Of a stretch of DNA of 64,000 nucleotides, positions 1 through 13,387 are shown piece by piece (the first letter of the stretch is position 1; every line of letters starts with the position of its first letter). The position numbers and the translations under genes are program-made. Location of the stretch: contig CAJJDP010000066.1 in assembly GCA_905182995.1 (NCBI GenBank), positions 1 to 64,000 on the forward strand, given 5' to 3'. The DNA comes from Paramecium octaurelia (lineage: Eukaryota; Ciliophora; Oligohymenophorea; Peniculida; Parameciidae). The notes below the pieces were generated by a model. That model made no database searches. It was not told where the DNA came from and worked only from the letters and a program-made list of their open reading frames with translations.

Positions 1-1036
1 GGAAGTTGCTTTTTAGAAGACTTAAAGCAAAAGTGAATTTGAATATTAATTACAAACATTACAATTATAATTTTAATCATTTTGTTATAACTATTTTGAA
101 TAATATGTTTTATTAGTTTCGATTCTAGATTTTCAAATTCTTAAGATTGATAAGTACATGATTTTCAACCGTATTCCACTTAAGTATAAAATAAGAGATA
201 TAATTAATAATAACATTTTAAAAAATGTAAACTAAATACTAAAAATAAGATAAACTGTAACATAAAAATTACTCTATTCTTAATAATATTTTCATAATCT
301 GTAATTATTATATTCAATTAATAATAAACGATTGGATATAAAAAACAACTGAAAATATATATTAATCAAGATTTAAGGAGATAATTATTGTATCTCCCCC
401 TAGCAACCATCTAATAATCTTAAATGCTGATTAACTCAAGATTTATCTGATTCTTCCATAAATTCAAAGGAGCTACCTTAAACTATAATTAGTTATAAAT
501 CACTCAGACTTCATAAAATCTATATCAATATATCTGGAACTTATTGAGACTTTCATGTTTATCCTTAAAATAGCGCCTCTATGTGCTAGCGATTCTGTTC
601 AACATGGGTTAGGTGTTACTACACATTTCTGGTATAAATTGTACTCAAGTTTTTGTTTCCAAAATATTAATATTTTTCAACATATTTGTAATGTATATTT
701 ATTCTTTCAAGATGACTTCATATATTTAATTTTATTGAAACTTTTCTGATTGCATATACAATGTACTTTGTATTTTGATCTTCAATTATAAATTTCCCTT
801 TTAAAGTTTCAAAGTTGTTACTAGAAAATACTATGAAAAAAAAATTGCTAATTATTTTTTTGTTATGCCTTATTATTTTTAATAAATCATAAATGATAAG
901 ATTGATTCATAGAAAAATAGAATAATATAAATTCTATTAGAGTAAGAAATAAAGGATTGGATTCCAAATTTTGATACAATTTAAGGTCACTTTTAAAAGA
1001 ATTTAAAATTACATTGAAGAATAGAATGAGAGAAAT
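1..1036. other. No supported gene (AT-rich left edge)
   Basis: I see no convincing coding sequence. The first 33 bases read as eleven codons followed by TGA and could be the 3' end of a gene cut by the window edge, but that is too short to support. The rest is AT-rich with short frames and no recognisable motif. No telomeric repeat is present at this edge. Confidence 0.4.
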
Positions 1037-3810
1037 ATGAATTTGAATGTTAACCTAGGTGGTTCTTCATTGAGCAAGTCATTGGTAGAATAAACAATCC
1101 CAAAAGACATTGTTCCTTTGAATCAAGATAATCCATAAGCAATTGTTTAATTTTGTGGAGATTCAATGAGATTTAGAAATTAGTAAAGCTTATCAAATAG
1201 AATAGTTATTGAGTAGAATCAGCGTTACATTGATTATATGTAAGAAGAGAAACTTTTGGTCATTGATACACCGAATAGTTGTATTATATGAAATTAATAG
1301 TTCATAGAACTACTCGATGACTCGAACTTAAAGTACAATCCGATAATTAGAAGGTGCTAGAATTTTATCAAAATTCTATCATAAGATTGATCTTGACTTT
1401 AGTAGCAGCATCTTCTCAAGTTGTTAATTGTTAATTGTAGTGGTGGAAAATATTACTTACAAAGAACTATCTTCAGTGCCCACAGTTTGTGTAGGAGCAC
1501 TTAGTACTTGAATCAGCATAAATTACAGGTTCCAGTTTTTTTAAATTGCATGATCTGGAGATTGCTTATACATTAATTGATATTTCGGTTTGATGAAAGA
1601 AGTATATATTAGCAGCTATTATATACTCTCTAACAGGTTGATTACGCAGAAGTAAATTGTAAATTTTAACTTGTAATGTAAATGGGAGAGGGCGATTGTT
1701 TACCAATATCCAGCATATTGCAATAAATAAAAGATTTTTGTTTCTAGCAGAATTAATAGCATAATTATGACTTCTATTCTTAGGTTAATCATCAAAATTT
1801 CCATCAGATCAACAACCTTATGGAATCTACGATATTGAATGTATCTTCAAGACATTCATTATCCAAGATGAATTTCATTCCAGCCAAAATATACAAAGTA
1901 TGTAATTCTCCTTTTTCTTTATCGTAACGTTTAATTTAGACCAAAAAATAAAATTAATGATTTATGAACAACAATAACTCATCAATGATTCAGACCCACT
2001 GGTCCATCAGATACTATAGACCTTAGAAATGGTACAATGATCATAATTGTAAACCTGTTTGCCAATAGTATAACGAAATTGGAGATCAAACAATAAATTC
2101 ATCTTTCACAAATGTCTTATCATTGTTTGAAATCTTGTGATTGGAGTTATAAAGAGTAATTTAAGGGAAACGAACAGAAGCTTTTAAATTATATTAGAAG
2201 CTAGTAAGGTTTTCTAGGTCAAGCATGAATTTTAGGAGGAAAAATTAAATTTAACTGCCCATTTTGATTAAGTGTGCCAATATCGCCTATCGCAGCTCAG
2301 TTCATCAAATAGTTGAACAGCAAAATCTATTTCGAGGGCGATCAAATAAATAAGAAGTTTGGGTCTTTTGATTGATAAGAGCAATTTCAATGGTTGCTTC
2401 TTGAATTTTTTGTGCAGAATTTTCTAGATCCTTATTGACATATACAAGGCAAGCAACAAAAAGAAACCTTTTACGCAATACTTTAGACAAGCATATAGCA
2501 ATCCACTAGTTCAAATAGATTTCCAATTCGAAAAACAAGTATAGTTTTAAAGACTTAAAATCCGAATTGATCAGAAATTCTGAAAACTAAAGCAAATGAT
2601 GAGCATACAGAGTTTCACAGAATAAGATTGACCATAACCAGAAAAATAATTTGAAATGAATGAAGATAGCAATTCGGAATGGGCAAAATCATTGAGAAAA
2701 GTCTGATATCTGTGGCAAAAATTAGAAAAGAGCCTTTCAAAAATTCTCCCTCACCATAGTTGAATATATATATATCACCGAAAGGTAAAGGCATGGAAAT
2801 CAGCGTCATGGCCCAAGCCAAATTCTGGAGAGAAACTATATTGAGTTTTTTTAGATATGATGCTCTTAAAGAAGCGCTAGAGAGAGGAACTAGCATTTTC
2901 AACAAAAAAAAAACAACAGCCCACTTACAGAAACACACTAACTGAGAATAGTTTAATGGGAACATCAGCGTTAAATTAGAAACTTTAACCACTTCAAAGG
3001 AAAAACGTCTTCATATACTTTATTTATAGAAATAAGACGAATTAACTTAGAAGACCCAAAGTAGTGACACAAGCGATCGATCAGGCGGAATAATTTTTGG
3101 CAAACACAAATGCTTTGACATAAACTACTTAACTTAGCGTTGTAAACCTGGTCGATTAGGTTTCAAAGTAAATATGCCTTAATTTGCTGAATTAATTTTG
3201 GACATTATAGTTGTTCAATTTTTAGTTCCACCAAGGTAAAAATTACAAAAAGGAGTGGATGATTTGGATTTACGGATGTAGGAGGTCAGAAACGAGGGGA
3301 AACCTGATCAACACATCTTCACTTGGGGAGATTTAAACAAAGCATAAATGTAATCCACAAGATTTTTCAATTTGGTTTATGAAAATGGGGAACCTTCAAA
3401 AAAAGATGATGTTTTCATAAGCTCAGAATTAATATTTAAGAGAATATCGCAACATGCGAAACCTTTTGATGAGATGAGAGGTGATCCAAAGAATCTACTG
3501 TAGAGAATTGAGAGCTAAATTACTTTACACACTTATAATTGGAATCAAGCACATCTTTGATAAATATTCACTTATGTGAAGCCAAAATAGTTCCATTGAA
3601 CGAAATTTATCCTAAATTAATCCAAATTTAGACCGATAATGATTTTAAACCCTCTATTTAAATTTTTGAAACGTGGACACTTTAAGAAAAGTAACGATTG
3701 TTGGTGTCTAATAGCAATTCAGTCAATAAAAGTAGTTTACGCATATAATAGTTATGTAAGTTTTATATCTCTTAAATGTTTATAATGTAGATTTTGTTTG
3801 CATTGGCTAG
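1037..3810 (+). pseudogene. Degraded coding region, family not recognised
   Basis: Several stretches look coding in the ciliate code on the + strand but lie in different frames. An ATG at 1037 opens about 85 codons (beginning MNLNVNLGGSSLS) to a TGA near 1291. A second open stretch runs from about 1521 to 1970. A third runs from about 2945 to 3475 and contains the segment LANTNALTQTTQLSVVNL. Between them are TGA stops and frame changes that I could not remove with a consistent set of 20-37 nt introns, unlike the genes right of 19.4 kb. It is probably a decayed large gene. An intact gene with many introns and a few sequence errors is the alternative. I do not recognise the family. Confidence 0.35.
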
Positions 3811-5732
3811 ATATAATAGTAATAATAATTAAAGTAAATTATTCTTGTTTGATTTTTGGGGTTTTAAAAAAAGGATAGATTTATAATTATAAAATACTAC
3901 TATAAATAAATCTTACTCAAATCAAAAATTAATATCTCTTAATGGATAGTTGCAAAAGTAATATTCTTTTCAATTGAAATGGTAAAAGAGCATGTAAGGA
4001 ATTATCCTTACTCTGATTAAAAGAGCAGGATAGTTTTAAAAAAGTAAGAAACTGATAGCATAATAAGCTCAAAAATTAACCATACCAACTTAACTCTAGA
4101 TGTCTTGTACGATAGAATTTTAGTCACAAGAGATAGAATAAAGGAAAAAATTGTGATAGAGGCCATAAATATTTCGAATAATTGCATTTCTTGAATAAAT
4201 CTTTTGTATAGTTCATTGTAGAGTGAAAATCCAGTACAATTCATCTAAAGTGCTGTAGTTTTCCTAAAGAAATGAAGGAGGATGGAGTAGATATTTATAA
4301 GAGAAAAGTATTTTTGAGTAATTTCTTAACTCTATATAATTTATTACTTTCAATTTCCCTAAACTAGTCAAGAGAAAATTTTTTAAGCATTCAAAATGAA
4401 TGTCATAAATTCTGTCCTCAATAAGAACAATCGAGTTCAATTAACTTACAAATTTTAGATTATTATTAATTAATATTACAAAAAGAAAATATTTAATGAA
4501 ATTAATAGAAATTTTTTTACGTGTTTAGAAATTAAATATGAAAGACAGGAGGTATAAGGGTTTTGCTTAAATATTGGCTGTAGATCTAAAATCATAGTTC
4601 TGTATTTTATGTGCAATTAATCCTAATAAGCATAATAATTGAAAGAAGACCTCGTTGGATTTAGTGAATTTAATTTGGTTTCTAAATTCAATTAGAATCT
4701 AATTGATTTACAACCTAACTTAATAACTCATTTATCTAATTCAAAATCTGAAGAATTTCAAAAAAATTAGAGATTATTATGATAATTAGTTTAAATTTTG
4801 AAGGCTTAAGTTAATAAGATTTTCGTTTTGTAATAGAACATTTTCTTACATCAAACATTTTTATCAATATTAGTATATTGAAGACGAGATTATGTATGGA
4901 AATTAATTCGGTATTTGATATTTTTAATATAAGAACTTTACTATAGTCAGTTAATTTGTGCTTAATAATATATTTGATGTAAAAAGAATGATTTACACTC
5001 TGAATTAAGATTACGAATAGTTAAATTAATATTCAAAAACAATTTAATAGGACAACTAAAGTTTACTTTAGTCAGGTATTTTATTTAATTTCAAATTAAT
5101 ATAGGAATAGAAATAAATTAATTTGGTTAAATAGGAAATCAATTTTAAATTAGGAAAAAATGGCAGGAGGCGTCTTCTCCAACCATATAGAATAATAAGA
5201 GAAATTGTTATCTATTGTGTGCTTCTTTCAAAGTGCTTTTATGTATTTTTTTAAGATCTTTTATATTGTTAGAATTTTACATTAATTTGTAATCGAGATT
5301 AATAAAAAAACAAATAAGAGATTAGGTTAAAAAATTAAATATCAACTTATAAAACAATCTATTAGAATATTTAAATTTAAAATTAAACAATTCTCCAATG
5401 AAAGCATATTTATTAAATTATAAATAAGAATATTTATTCCTTTTTTTAGTAATTGCATAACCGGATATAAAAAATATTAATATGCTATAAAATATATAAC
5501 ACTTTGTAAAAATAGGATTCCTAATGTCATCCTGTGTTATATCGAAAAAGATTTTATTAAGTTTAATAATTGGTTTTGCTCTATTATGTACTAAATAAGA
5601 AGTATTATAAACAATTAAATGAATTAGAAAAGGCTCTATAATAAATATTGGTAAAGCTCTTGAATTTAATCCAAATTATATGTTATTTTTTAATTCAAAA
5701 AGTATTTAAATTCTGATAATTTAGGAATATTG
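3811..5732. other. AT-rich stretch with weak coding-like fragments
   Basis: No intact gene is supported. Short open stretches occur, including one near 5640-5700 reading IGKALEFNPNY, which resembles the end of one tetratricopeptide repeat. A single partial repeat is not enough to call a TPR gene. A minus-strand hydrophobic frame at 4017-4244 is also too short and isolated to support. Confidence 0.3.
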
Positions 5733-7001
5733 TTAATATAATTAGGAAAGCAAAATGATGCCATTAATAGGGCAATATTTGAAATCATTTAAATAGGACT
5801 TTCATTGGCATTTTCTAATTATTGAAATTAAATACATACTCTAAAACTACATGATGATTCAATTAATTGCTATGATATACCATGAAATTAGATTAAACTT
5901 ATGTATTGCCGTATATCAATTGGGTTATTATTTATTATCATTTTAAAATAGGAGATTTTTTAAATAGACTATTAAAATCTGATGATGCAATAATTTGTTT
6001 GAATTAAGCAATTAATCCAAGTGTTTTCTGAATGCTTCTTAATCAATATTACCAAAATGGTCCTTTTTGTACATTCAATTATGTTCTAAGACTTGTCTTC
6101 CTTTTAACACCCTTGACCTAAAATGTTCAGTTCAAGAATAGAGCTACTTTGCCTATTGTTTCTTTAGGTGGTATAAACACACAACTCTATATGATACTGT
6201 ATGCAGGAGTTGTTAACCGTGTTTAGCTCCTACATTTATTGACTTTGTTCCAGCTGTGAGGACAAATATGGTGCGATAGATTCTTCTTATAGCATAACAT
6301 CTACTATAATTTACTAAAATGGTGCCTGAATATTTGAAATATCAAGGATGTGAATCAACATAATTACAACAGTGATTTTGATAGTCATGATATCTAATGC
6401 ATAATCTTCTGCATCTCTATTATAAAAATTAATAAGACAGGAAATATCAGAATATAATAAATTTGGCTCTAATACGTGCAAGCAAGACAAAAAGATAGGT
6501 GCTTAGCTGAACTTGCTTTATTAGACAAATTCAGGAACATAATTATCACATATAGAATGTGTACAATACAAACATATACCCAGTTTCAGATATGCAGCAA
6601 AATATTTATAATATACTCATTAAATTTATCTGATTATTTTAAGTAATATTAGACATTAAAACTTCGCCTATTTTGATGATAGATGCTAAAATTAATTATA
6701 AGGTAATACTGTCAGGTGTACTAATTATAAAAACATTCTCATGAAGGAATGACAATATTCTGTGAAACGTATAAAATATTAGAGAAACACTATTTACAGA
6801 AGAATTTAAATTTCTACAGGTAAGGGAGAGCAGCTTTAAAAGTAGACTCTGTAGTTTTATCATTATTAAAGTACTCATAAAGAAGGTGTGCATGGTTTAG
6901 ATACTGTTAATCTAAATATTAATAGCAAAAAGGTCAGAGTGAAGTCAATTACTTTAAGAGTTCAAGTTATAAATTTACCAGAACTACACTTCAAAGTAAC
7001 A
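5733..7001. repeat. Direct duplication flanking an N gap, copy 1
   Basis: This 1,269-bp block is repeated base for base at 7003-8271, with only the N at 7002 between the copies. Every line pair I compared was identical. Inside are coding-like pieces on the + strand (for example VSLGGINTQLYM) broken by TGA stops and frame changes, so any gene here is decayed and unrecognised. Two identical blocks joined by one N look like overlapping contig ends that were not merged rather than a real tandem duplication. Confidence 0.9.
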
Positions 7002-7002
7002 N
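7002..7002. other. Single-N assembly gap
   Basis: A single ambiguous base joins two identical 1,269-bp blocks. A one-base N is typical of a scaffolder's placeholder for a gap of unknown or negative length. Confidence 0.95.
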
Positions 7003-8271
7003 TTAATATAATTAGGAAAGCAAAATGATGCCATTAATAGGGCAATATTTGAAATCATTTAAATAGGACTTTCATTGGCATTTTCTAATTATTGAAATTA
7101 AATACATACTCTAAAACTACATGATGATTCAATTAATTGCTATGATATACCATGAAATTAGATTAAACTTATGTATTGCCGTATATCAATTGGGTTATTA
7201 TTTATTATCATTTTAAAATAGGAGATTTTTTAAATAGACTATTAAAATCTGATGATGCAATAATTTGTTTGAATTAAGCAATTAATCCAAGTGTTTTCTG
7301 AATGCTTCTTAATCAATATTACCAAAATGGTCCTTTTTGTACATTCAATTATGTTCTAAGACTTGTCTTCCTTTTAACACCCTTGACCTAAAATGTTCAG
7401 TTCAAGAATAGAGCTACTTTGCCTATTGTTTCTTTAGGTGGTATAAACACACAACTCTATATGATACTGTATGCAGGAGTTGTTAACCGTGTTTAGCTCC
7501 TACATTTATTGACTTTGTTCCAGCTGTGAGGACAAATATGGTGCGATAGATTCTTCTTATAGCATAACATCTACTATAATTTACTAAAATGGTGCCTGAA
7601 TATTTGAAATATCAAGGATGTGAATCAACATAATTACAACAGTGATTTTGATAGTCATGATATCTAATGCATAATCTTCTGCATCTCTATTATAAAAATT
7701 AATAAGACAGGAAATATCAGAATATAATAAATTTGGCTCTAATACGTGCAAGCAAGACAAAAAGATAGGTGCTTAGCTGAACTTGCTTTATTAGACAAAT
7801 TCAGGAACATAATTATCACATATAGAATGTGTACAATACAAACATATACCCAGTTTCAGATATGCAGCAAAATATTTATAATATACTCATTAAATTTATC
7901 TGATTATTTTAAGTAATATTAGACATTAAAACTTCGCCTATTTTGATGATAGATGCTAAAATTAATTATAAGGTAATACTGTCAGGTGTACTAATTATAA
8001 AAACATTCTCATGAAGGAATGACAATATTCTGTGAAACGTATAAAATATTAGAGAAACACTATTTACAGAAGAATTTAAATTTCTACAGGTAAGGGAGAG
8101 CAGCTTTAAAAGTAGACTCTGTAGTTTTATCATTATTAAAGTACTCATAAAGAAGGTGTGCATGGTTTAGATACTGTTAATCTAAATATTAATAGCAAAA
8201 AGGTCAGAGTGAAGTCAATTACTTTAAGAGTTCAAGTTATAAATTTACCAGAACTACACTTCAAAGTAACA
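7003..8271. repeat. Direct duplication flanking an N gap, copy 2
   Basis: Identical to 5733-7001 (offset 1,270). The sequence then continues into 8272 with the same coding-like character, so copy 2 is contiguous with the right-hand contig and copy 1 with the left-hand contig. This fits an unmerged overlap. Confidence 0.9.
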
Positions 8272-10520
8272 GGTGAATGATAATGCTTACAAGTATTGAT
8301 AAGCAAGAAGACTATACAGATAGTGAAAACCCTCCATTCCTATTGCCAAGATTACGGCAGCGATTAAAATAAGTGCATCATTCCTCATCTCAATCTGAAA
8401 TTGAGTGTTTTGCTTTTCTGGATGCAATTGAATTTCTTAACCTATTTTTCAGTTGGTTGGTAACTAAAAGGCAATTGAAGACTGCATTAATTACAAGGGC
8501 GATTATAGAAATATTTAGTTGTAGGCAAACTAAAGTATTTTCTATAGATGTTTCATCAAATACTGCAAGAATTACTGCACTACTAATACACTGTTCCATA
8601 ATATTTCTAGTAGAATTAAAAGAAAAATTGTTACAACTACTTGATATCAGAGACACAGTTGCAGCTAACAAATTCTCAATTTAAGGTAACTGATTTCTAA
8701 ATGTACTATCCGCACCAGTGACATCCAAAAGAAGAATTTGAGAGTGACACGTCCTGCAGGGAGCCGTAATAAAGTCCTCCATTATTCTTACAGCAGCTTT
8801 ATGATTTTCATCTCATATATACTGCATTGATTTGTAAGTGAGTATGGTATATCACTTAGCTACTGGATCTGATACATTTGAGTTCTAAATTTTTAGATTA
8901 AGTTTATCAGTTTCCAAAATCCATCAAAACAAGTACATTAAAAAAGGTGGGTTAATTAAATTGATGTAATATGCAATTTCATAAGACTTACTTTTAGGCG
9001 TGATTGAGATGAATACCTATTGAATTGAACTTGATGAAGATGATCTGTAAGTAGTACTAAAGAAGCACCATAAAACTCAATAAGCACATTTAATAGTTAA
9101 ATTAAAGGTTTCTCAACTGAATAATAGATCTTTATAGAAATAAGACTGAACTATAAGAATATTACATGATTTTATACAGAGACAAATCATCTGTAGCTTA
9201 TCAAAGCAATTAGTGAGATCTCCTAAATATAATTAGTGCTTATAAGTTAAATCCGCAAGAAATGAATAAAATTCTTAAGGTCATTTCAGCAAACAGATGA
9301 GCAGTGTGCATCACTCAAATTTACAGGATTAAAAGTAATAAGAGGGAGCTGCATTAATTTAGCTCAGGGATAGCGTTAATTTTTGACAGAAATCTTATTA
9401 AAATTAATTTGCCTTGTAAATTACAATGCAATTACTTATACAATGATAAAACAACCTTTACTATAGAGATGTGTATTGCATGAAGCATACTAGGTAGGGA
9501 AGTATTGAAAGTACCATAAAAGTTAAAGACGTATGTAATCATTAAGATTTATGCAAGTTATGGATGATAAATCGGAGACAGAAATGCATAGAATATGTTG
9601 ATCAGTCATTTGAAGCTTCCCCAAGAGAGGAAATATCATTTTCTCATATGAAGTGCACCACTTAAAAGATGGATCACAACCGAATGAATAGTTTCATCTT
9701 GTCTAACCACATCCCTGTAGATAGACAATATTTTACAGGAAAATAATATTTTATAAGGATTTTGTATTATATTTCTACTTTAAAGTTGTAAATTAGGACT
9801 GCAATCTAACCAGTTTTTCTATTTTAAACTCAATATGTGCTGTGTCTATCTTTTATAAACAGGTTGTACTTGATCTTGATTAGCGGATCTTTTAATTTAT
9901 TTTGGAATGCATAAGTTTGTCACATTTATCGCTACAATAATAAAAGAAGTAAATGTAGATGCACTGAGTACATTTGAAATTGAGGTTACTGCTAACTCTA
10001 CATTAGGCTTATAATTTGTTAGTCGGAACTTTATTAACAGGTAGATGTATAGACTAAAATTAAAAAAATTTGCAAAGCTTTGTTTTAGCCCCAGATATAC
10101 TATTATTATATTGTTAATTGATATCTCATAACTTCTATGGAATCCTCTCACAAATTTGTAAATTTTTTAGAGAATTTATCAAAAAGATAACGTTAAAAAT
10201 TATCTCTCAAATCCACAGATGATTTACAAGAAAAGAAACCACACTCAACACAACATTTAGAGATAGGAAATCATCATAAATTACCTAATTTCGATTTCTC
10301 TTCTCCAAAGTTAATGGCCAGTTGAACGAAATTTTCTACATCATCTTTCACACATCTAACGTAAGCAAATTTATGAATATTATTAATAACTGCAATAACA
10401 TCATATATTGTTTCATATATAACTTCTATTTATAGCACATGAGAATGGAACGACCTATTCTCTTAAGTGAAGATGTTTACAAATTTGACAGTACAGAGGC
10501 TTACACAAGGAGGGATGTTA
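8272..10520 (+). pseudogene. Degraded coding region, unrecognised
   Basis: The + strand has scattered protein-like stretches in changing frames. One at 8273-8685 runs to about 130 codons (containing SIDVSSNTARITALL and LLQLLDIRDTVAAN). Another at 9905-10150 contains DALSTFEIEVTANS. TGA stops and shifts separate them, and removing tiny introns does not give one consistent frame. The Ser/Thr/Leu-rich helical pattern is a little like REJ/PKD-type extracellular proteins of ciliates, but I cannot name a diagnostic motif. Treat it as a decayed gene of unknown family that may continue the duplicated block on its left. Confidence 0.3.
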
Positions 10521-12117
10521 AAGAAAACTAGGTCACATGGCTCTAAGTCTTTTACTATCACAACCTCTTTATACATGGCAATCCATCTTAGTTAAGTGTA
10601 GGCATATTCTATTCTGATGAATTAAATGTCCTTATACAAGGACCTATAACTCTATAGCCATACAATTTTTTATTCTTCAATTTAGTTAGCAAGTGTTTCA
10701 CTTCACACATTTTCACGTTAAGATCACCTAATAATCATAATTCAGTTTTTATAAACCCTATTACCTTTCTTAAAAACTTCAGAGTATTATTTAATCTATT
10801 ATTGGAAAATTCCTTAGGTTGTATTGGAAATTCGTATCCTCCAATTTTATGCCTAAAATAGCTTAATTGAATTTTATCCATTGTTGAAGTAGTTCAACAG
10901 ATAAGGGTATTCCTCTCAATTATTATTAATTTGTCATAATAATTCATCCTACTGATAGTTCATCTTGGGAGAATGTTATATTCCTTATCAGTATAATATA
11001 TCTATATCCTTCCTTTTCTCTTTCATATTCGATTTCATGAATAAATTCTTAAAGTTAGATTATTCATTCATCTTTTCAGATCTTCTTTCCTTATAAGAGT
11101 CTATTCAATATCTCTCTTAATTGAAATTAGAATTTCCTCTAAGGTATAGGTAGGGCAGCAGATATACCTTTGAAGTTTTGCCTTAAATTTGGAGAGTTAA
11201 TTATTCCTTATCATTTATAAGTTATGGAGGTTGATCTCTTGGAATTCAGTCTCCACATTTTTGTTACTAAAGGATGGGTTCATTTTATTGTATCAATATA
11301 TCCTCTAGTGTACTTTTATCTCTTTTACTATTAGTCTCGTTAAAATATCTTTGTTGTCTTTTTCTTCAATTAATCTATGAGGTCATGTTCCTCTAATTAG
11401 CCTCTTTAATCACTAGAGGCTGTGAATTCTTCATCAAATACTCCTGCTAAATTATTCCATCAAATTTCCTTGTTCTTTGAAATTAATAATGTGTGATATA
11501 TATAGGAGTATCATCTAATTATCTAAGTCCTAATCCAAGTAAGTTTAAATCATCCCAAAAAAGCATATAGTATGGCCGATATCATACAGTCTCAAATCTT
11601 TGGAATCCATTTACTAATGGTTATCATAGTAATGGATTCAAATTACCATTTATTGTTATCATCTAAACCGAATTTTTTCTGTACCATCCGAGCATAAGTC
11701 AACTTATACCTTATTATGTATGATATTAAGGGAGGTGTCTATTTATACAATAATTATCAAAGGTAGAGCATTTAGCGTAACATATTGTATTATACTATCA
11801 TGAGTTTAATCGAAAAGACACCCAATTGTGCTTTTTGTTGCACAACTTTTACAAGTATTATTATGATCATCACAAATAAAGCATGCAAGTGACCAAGTTT
11901 GAACAAGTTTTATCTGATGGCTTGCATCTTGTATATATAGCCCAAGTTGAAGAACAAAGGTAGCACATGCATTTTTATTTCGCCAAGATTTATTACTGTA
12001 AAGAGAGGCAATAAAATCATATTTCCATTTGGATGGATTTGCCAAGAGGACATCCTCAAGTTGTATTAATACATTTTCTATAAAATAGTGGATTATTATC
12101 TTTGTTTCAAATGCCAT
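10521..12117 (-). pseudogene. Degraded minus-strand coding region with Cys-rich segment
   Basis: Reading leftward from 12117, an ATG opens about 150 codons in the ciliate code to near 11665. This stretch includes a Cys-rich segment (CFICDDHNNTCKSCATK), a likely metal-binding module. Further along, 10,550-10,900 has a stretch of about 115 codons broken by a single TGA, containing LGDLNVKMCEVKHLL. That segment faintly resembles the GD-N core of AP-endonuclease domains of LINE elements. Between the two are a Gln/charged stretch and several frame changes. The whole looks like a decayed gene. A non-LTR retrotransposon remnant is possible, but I found no reverse-transcriptase motif. Confidence 0.3.
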
Positions 12118-13387
12118 GGTGACTCAATTTGGTATATATTGGTACCATTAGCACTTTGTAGGATTTTCAACTTAAGATACTACATGATATAGTTGCTCTG
12201 AATTAAGAACACTGATTGAGTCTTGCTTTAAAATATAAAGGAATAATAGCGTTCACTGATTCAACAGAAAAACTAATAAATTAATATTGGTTTTGTCCTT
12301 AATAAATATAGGGGATGGTTAAGTGGGATCAAGAAAAGCATTTAAAAAATTATTCCTATCTAGTCTATCAGTAACAAATAATAGACTTTGCAAGGATAGA
12401 TTCCAAATTATTTAACTATCATTTCCTTGAGATTAGGCATTAGTTTATGACTAAAATCATAGCATCTTAAGCATTAGAATTTGCATGCATAATTCTTACT
12501 TAGGATCAGTCTGATTATCTATTCCCACATCTAAAAATTTATGATTACCTTTTACAATGCAAAAATGAACTTGAATCATTTCAAAGATGGTTGGTAACAA
12601 TGACATCATCACCACAATCAATCAGTACCTGAACCTTCTGATTTATCGAGTGGTTTTGCACTTTGTATAGTAATGGGATAAGATTAATATCCGATACATT
12701 GTATAAACATTACAGTAACCATTGAACACTTTTTAGTTCAATTATAATGTAAGAAAAACTAAGCAGGATGTAAGAGGTAAGGCAAGAGGTCTTAAACAAA
12801 TAATTTTTAGAGTAACTCTTCATTTATTTTATCAGATAATAATAAAGAGGATTAGTAATAGTAATATTAAGTTTCAAAGGGCAAAAACAATGTCTGAGAT
12901 GAGAAGTAAATGTTTAATGATTCTAAAACTATATGTTTTTAGCAACTGCTAAAAGAATCAGAGATGAGAAAATAAATAGTGCGGAACAATTTTACATTTA
13001 GGAGATGGTTTATGCTAGACTTATAAAATAAATACAAAAAATATCCCTAACAATTTCTTAAGATTAATTGCATAGATGTGCATGCTTAAGATGATTCATA
13101 AGCGATCCAATAACGAGGCATGCATCTTGTCAAGGACAACTATTTATTTATTGTGGTGACAGAATCACTATTAGAATATATTTTAACGCAAAACCATTAT
13201 GATAAAAGTAGCGAATTTTAAGTTGCATAATTTTCGTGTTTTGTTAGAAACACTTGTATATGAAGAAAACAAATTTGTTGAATGGAATGTTGATCTTGAT
13301 AATCGACTCATAAAATACAAAAGACTGAGATTTAGCTAGTAAGCTAATAATTTCGATTCTTAAAATTGTAATCGGATTGTTGGCAAA
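12118..13387. other. Unresolved region upstream of the dynein remnant
   Basis: Short coding-like pieces on the + strand (for example near 13,085-13,300, containing EENKFVEWNVDLDNR) are broken by TGA stops. They could be decayed N-terminal dynein tail sequence, which is poorly conserved and hard to recognise by eye. No separate gene is supported. Confidence 0.3.

Noticed and set aside
5733-8271. A genuine tandem gene duplication
   Set aside because: Exact identity plus a single N at the junction, repeated at a second site, is better explained by unmerged contig overlap.
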